Assembly: GCA_031255655.1 (NCBI GenBank)
Contig: JAIRSB010000225.1
Location: 1-6,982 of the forward strand
Direction: 5' to 3'
Length of the DNA: 6,982 bases
Source of the DNA: Spirochaetaceae bacterium
GTDB taxonomy: Bacteria; Spirochaetota; Spirochaetia; Treponematales; Breznakiellaceae
Within the stretch, counting starts at the first letter, position 1. The number at the start of each line of letters is the position of its first letter. Shown here one piece after another: positions 5,541-6,982 of this stretch. The position numbers were made by a program, and so were the translations under genes. A model generated the notes under the pieces. It saw nothing but the letters and a program-made list of their open reading frames with translations. It ran no database searches and had not been told where the DNA came from.

Positions 5541-6535
5541 TCTCTTACTCCCGTCACCAATTCGTAAATAACATTGCTGTCCATAGACAAAAACTCGTCC
5601 AGCTTTTCGTAGTTCCTCCAGTTATCTCTCAGCTCATCGGATATTGAGCCGTGCCAGCCGGACATATCATGCGGATACAACATGAAATCACCATATTGAC
5701 TTTCCAGTGTGTTATCAGAATTATTTGGAACAGAAAGTTCCCTTCCTTCAAAAAGCATAACTGAAAGCGGAAATATCCATTCGCACCGAAAAATATTCTT
5801 GTCGCCGGGTATCTTGAAAATATCCCCATCCTCCGCCGGATTTTTACCTTCCATAATTATTTCGCGCATAATTTTAATTTCAGGCGGCGTGCCGTGATAA
5901 GGCGGTTTTAACAGTGGAAATAGTTGGGAAAGATTTAATTTAATATTTTTATTGATAAGATCTTCCAATTCAGTTCCCTCAATAGCGCTGGTTTTTTTAT
6001 AGTATTGATGAAAAGGGAATATATCCACAGCATCCAAAACAAAATCATTTTCTATATATTTCATTTTTAAAAATCCGCCGCACCAATAATACTGTATTTT
6101 TCCGTTTTGAGGCATATCACTGATTATCTTTATGAATCGGTCAAAATCTTCCCGCATCATGCCAACATCTATATCATCATCCCAAGGGACAAACCCGTTA
6201 TACCTGACCGCTCCAAGAAGAGTTCCGCCATGAAGCCAATACCGCAGTCCGTTTTTTTTACAAAACTTGTCAAACGCGAATAATACATTTGTCTTTGCCT
6301 GTTGTATTTTACGCAATGTCCCATGCGCCGGTGGACATTGCGTAATAGGATTACAAACAGACAGTACATTCAAAATAGATGTTTGACATGTATCAAGTTT
6401 ATTTAAAATTAGATGATATCTTGATAAAACAGGCCTGAATGTTTTTTTTAAAATAGTTTTAACAATACTTTTCAATATAAATCTCCGAAATATTTTTTGT
6501 ACTACGATATATTTTTTAAAACATTTTGCATTCAT
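5537..6535 (-). CDS. LicD-family phosphotransferase
   Basis: LicD proteins transfer a phospho-substituent, classically phosphocholine from CDP-choline, onto cell-surface glycans; the same family includes fukutin-related ribitol-phosphate transferases. The signature is complete: LHGGTLLGAVR (101-111) and PWDDDIDVGMMREDFDRF (117-134), whose Asp cluster binds metal and nucleotide. DIFPFH follows (171-176), and the C-terminal LFEGRELSVP (261-270) and YGDFMLYP (281-288) are also typical. The 332-residue protein has a basic, partly hydrophobic N-terminal stretch (1-60) with no clear domain. ATG 6535 is the only good Met start before the catalytic region but lacks a visible ribosome site. It overlaps the nucleotidyltransferase by four bases (ATGA), so the two form a translationally coupled pair. 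No choline kinase or choline transporter is in view, so phosphocholine is not established. The AT-rich composition and A8 runs suggest acquisition separately from the flagellar genes. Confidence 0.9.
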   Translation of the reverse strand: MNAKCFKKYIVVQKIFRRFILKSIVKTILKKTFRPVLSRYHLILNKLDTCQTSILNVLSVCNPITQCPPAHGTLRKIQQAKTNVLFAFDKFCKKNGLRYWLHGGTLLGAVRYNGFVPWDDDIDVGMMREDFDRFIKIISDMPQNGKIQYYWCGGFLKMKYIENDFVLDAVDIFPFHQYYKKTSAIEGTELEDLINKNIKLNLSQLFPLLKPPYHGTPPEIKIMREIIMEGKNPAEDGDIFKIPGDKNIFRCEWIFPLSVMLFEGRELSVPNNSDNTLESQYGDFMLYPHDMSGWHGSISDELRDNWRNYEKLDEFLSMDSNVIYELVTGVRE

Positions 6536-6745
6536 TGAAAAAATGAACTACAAATGATTTTTACATACATCACATTTTTTGCCACCTTGCCGTACACTCA
6601 ACAAGAGGATGCTGATACTTTACCACACTGAATATTGTTACGTCAACAGGCAACGACGCTTACTTGGAACCTTCCCTCATTTAGCACGAATATAAGACTA
6701 CCGCCGCGCCGCTCCCTTTGACCGTGTTGAACGCGCCGGTTGAAA
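6536..6745. other. Divergent intergenic region between licD and the pyrK-like gene
   Basis: These 210 bases separate licD (leftward) from the pyrK-like gene (rightward), so promoters for both should lie here. I could not find a convincing -35/-10 pair with correct spacing on either strand. A plus-strand open stretch (about 6616-6681) ends ...STGNDAYLEPSLI before TAG; it has no start codon with a ribosome site and I do not recognise it. Composition changes from AT-rich on the licD side to GC-rich near 6700, which may mark the edge of the acquired cassette. Confidence 0.4.
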
Positions 6746-6982
6746 ATGCGAGGGAAACAGGGTAATCTGCCGGATATAATGGAAGCTGGAAAACAGAGCG
6801 TGCTATCGCGGCTAATAGCCAAACGCACGGCGGCGGACGGAATTAAGCGGCTTGATTTTGAGTGGCGGGGGACGCCGCCGCGAGCCGGACAATTTTTTCT
6901 TGTCAGGCCGGAACGCGCTTCGGTTTTCTTAGGGCGGCCATTGAGCGTTGCCGGATATGGCGGGGACACGCTTTATTTCATC
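6746..6982 (+). CDS. pyrK: Probable PyrK: dihydroorotate dehydrogenase electron-transfer subunit (N-terminal part)
   Basis: PyrK carries FAD and a 2Fe-2S cluster and passes electrons from dihydroorotate dehydrogenase (PyrD type 1B) to NAD+ in pyrimidine synthesis. The visible 79 codons end at the window edge in an open frame. They contain AGQFFLVRPE, then GRPLSVAGYGGDTLYFI, which fit the start of a ferredoxin-reductase-type FAD-binding barrel. The RPLS motif contacts FAD, and the spacing from the PGQF-like segment matches PyrK. The cluster and NAD domains lie outside the window, so another ferredoxin-reductase-like flavoprotein subunit is possible. The start is uncertain: ATG 6746 and in-frame ATG 6779 are both available, neither has a strong ribosome site, and a stop at 6728-6730 bounds the frame. 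The later ATG (MEAGKQSVLS) would give the more usual N-terminus. Its GC-rich codons resemble those of the flagellar genes, not licD. Confidence 0.7.
   Translation, partial: MRGKQGNLPDIMEAGKQSVLSRLIAKRTAADGIKRLDFEWRGTPPRAGQFFLVRPERASVFLGRPLSVAGYGGDTLYFI

Noticed and set aside
5537..6535. Calling this a phosphocholine-specific licD locus
   Set aside because: Choline kinase, choline permease and the LicC-type cytidylyltransferase are not in the window, and the partner enzyme belongs to a different fold family, so the substrate is left open.
6643..6969. 108-codon minus-strand open frame at the right end
   Set aside because: It is antisense to the pyrK-like frame, whose GQFF and RPLS motifs are recognisable.
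1..6982. CRISPR array, tRNA or rRNA gene
   Set aside because: No regularly spaced direct repeats and no cloverleaf or rRNA-like segments were seen on reading either strand.

Overview
The window looks like a chromosomal segment from a spirochaete, most likely Treponema-like. The main evidence is the gene run fliR-flhB-flhA on the minus strand. The FlhB also has an N-terminal extension containing IDLQWFAAEDEGRTEEPTE, a form I associate from memory with spirochaete FlhB proteins. The flagellar genes are GC-rich (about 60% GC in a sample at 1801-1860). The LicD/cytidylyltransferase pair on the right is much more AT-rich (27% GC in a sample at 6001-6060), so the segment is compositionally mixed.

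Layout from left to right. Positions 1-92 hold the last codons of an unrecognised plus-strand reading frame. Positions 112-462 hold a decayed, frameshifted remnant of an IS3-family transposase OrfA, which still carries an A9G run followed by a stem-loop. A perfect 14-bp GC-only inverted repeat (520-551) separates it from the 3' end of flhA. Then come flhA (569-2668), an intercistronic 13-bp perfect inverted repeat (2703-2734), flhB (2752-3927) and fliR (3920-4735), all on the minus strand and transcribed in the order fliR, flhB, flhA. Positions 4736-5042 are intergenic, with another GC-rich dyad and a possible sigma-28-type promoter for fliR. Next is a two-gene minus-strand cassette: licD (5537-6535), then a nucleotidyltransferase of the TagD/CTP_transf_like type (5043-5540), overlapping by ATGA. 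The nucleotidyltransferase contains an uninterrupted 14-base poly-C tract (G14 on the plus strand). At the right edge a plus-strand gene begins whose N-terminus resembles PyrK, the electron-transfer subunit of dihydroorotate dehydrogenase, and it runs off the window.

How the genes work together. FliR, FlhB and FlhA are three membrane components of the flagellar type III export apparatus; FlhB and FlhA supply the cytoplasmic substrate-selecting domains. In spirochaetes they normally sit in a long motility operon with fliP-fliQ upstream and flhF-flhG downstream. Here both sides are interrupted: there is no fliQ before fliR and no flhF after flhA. The LicD/nucleotidyltransferase pair suggests synthesis of a CDP-activated small alcohol and its transfer as a phospho-substituent onto a surface glycan. 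The substrate cannot be fixed from sequence. The homopolymer tract in this pair makes it a candidate contingency (phase-variable) locus and is the most interesting feature of the window.
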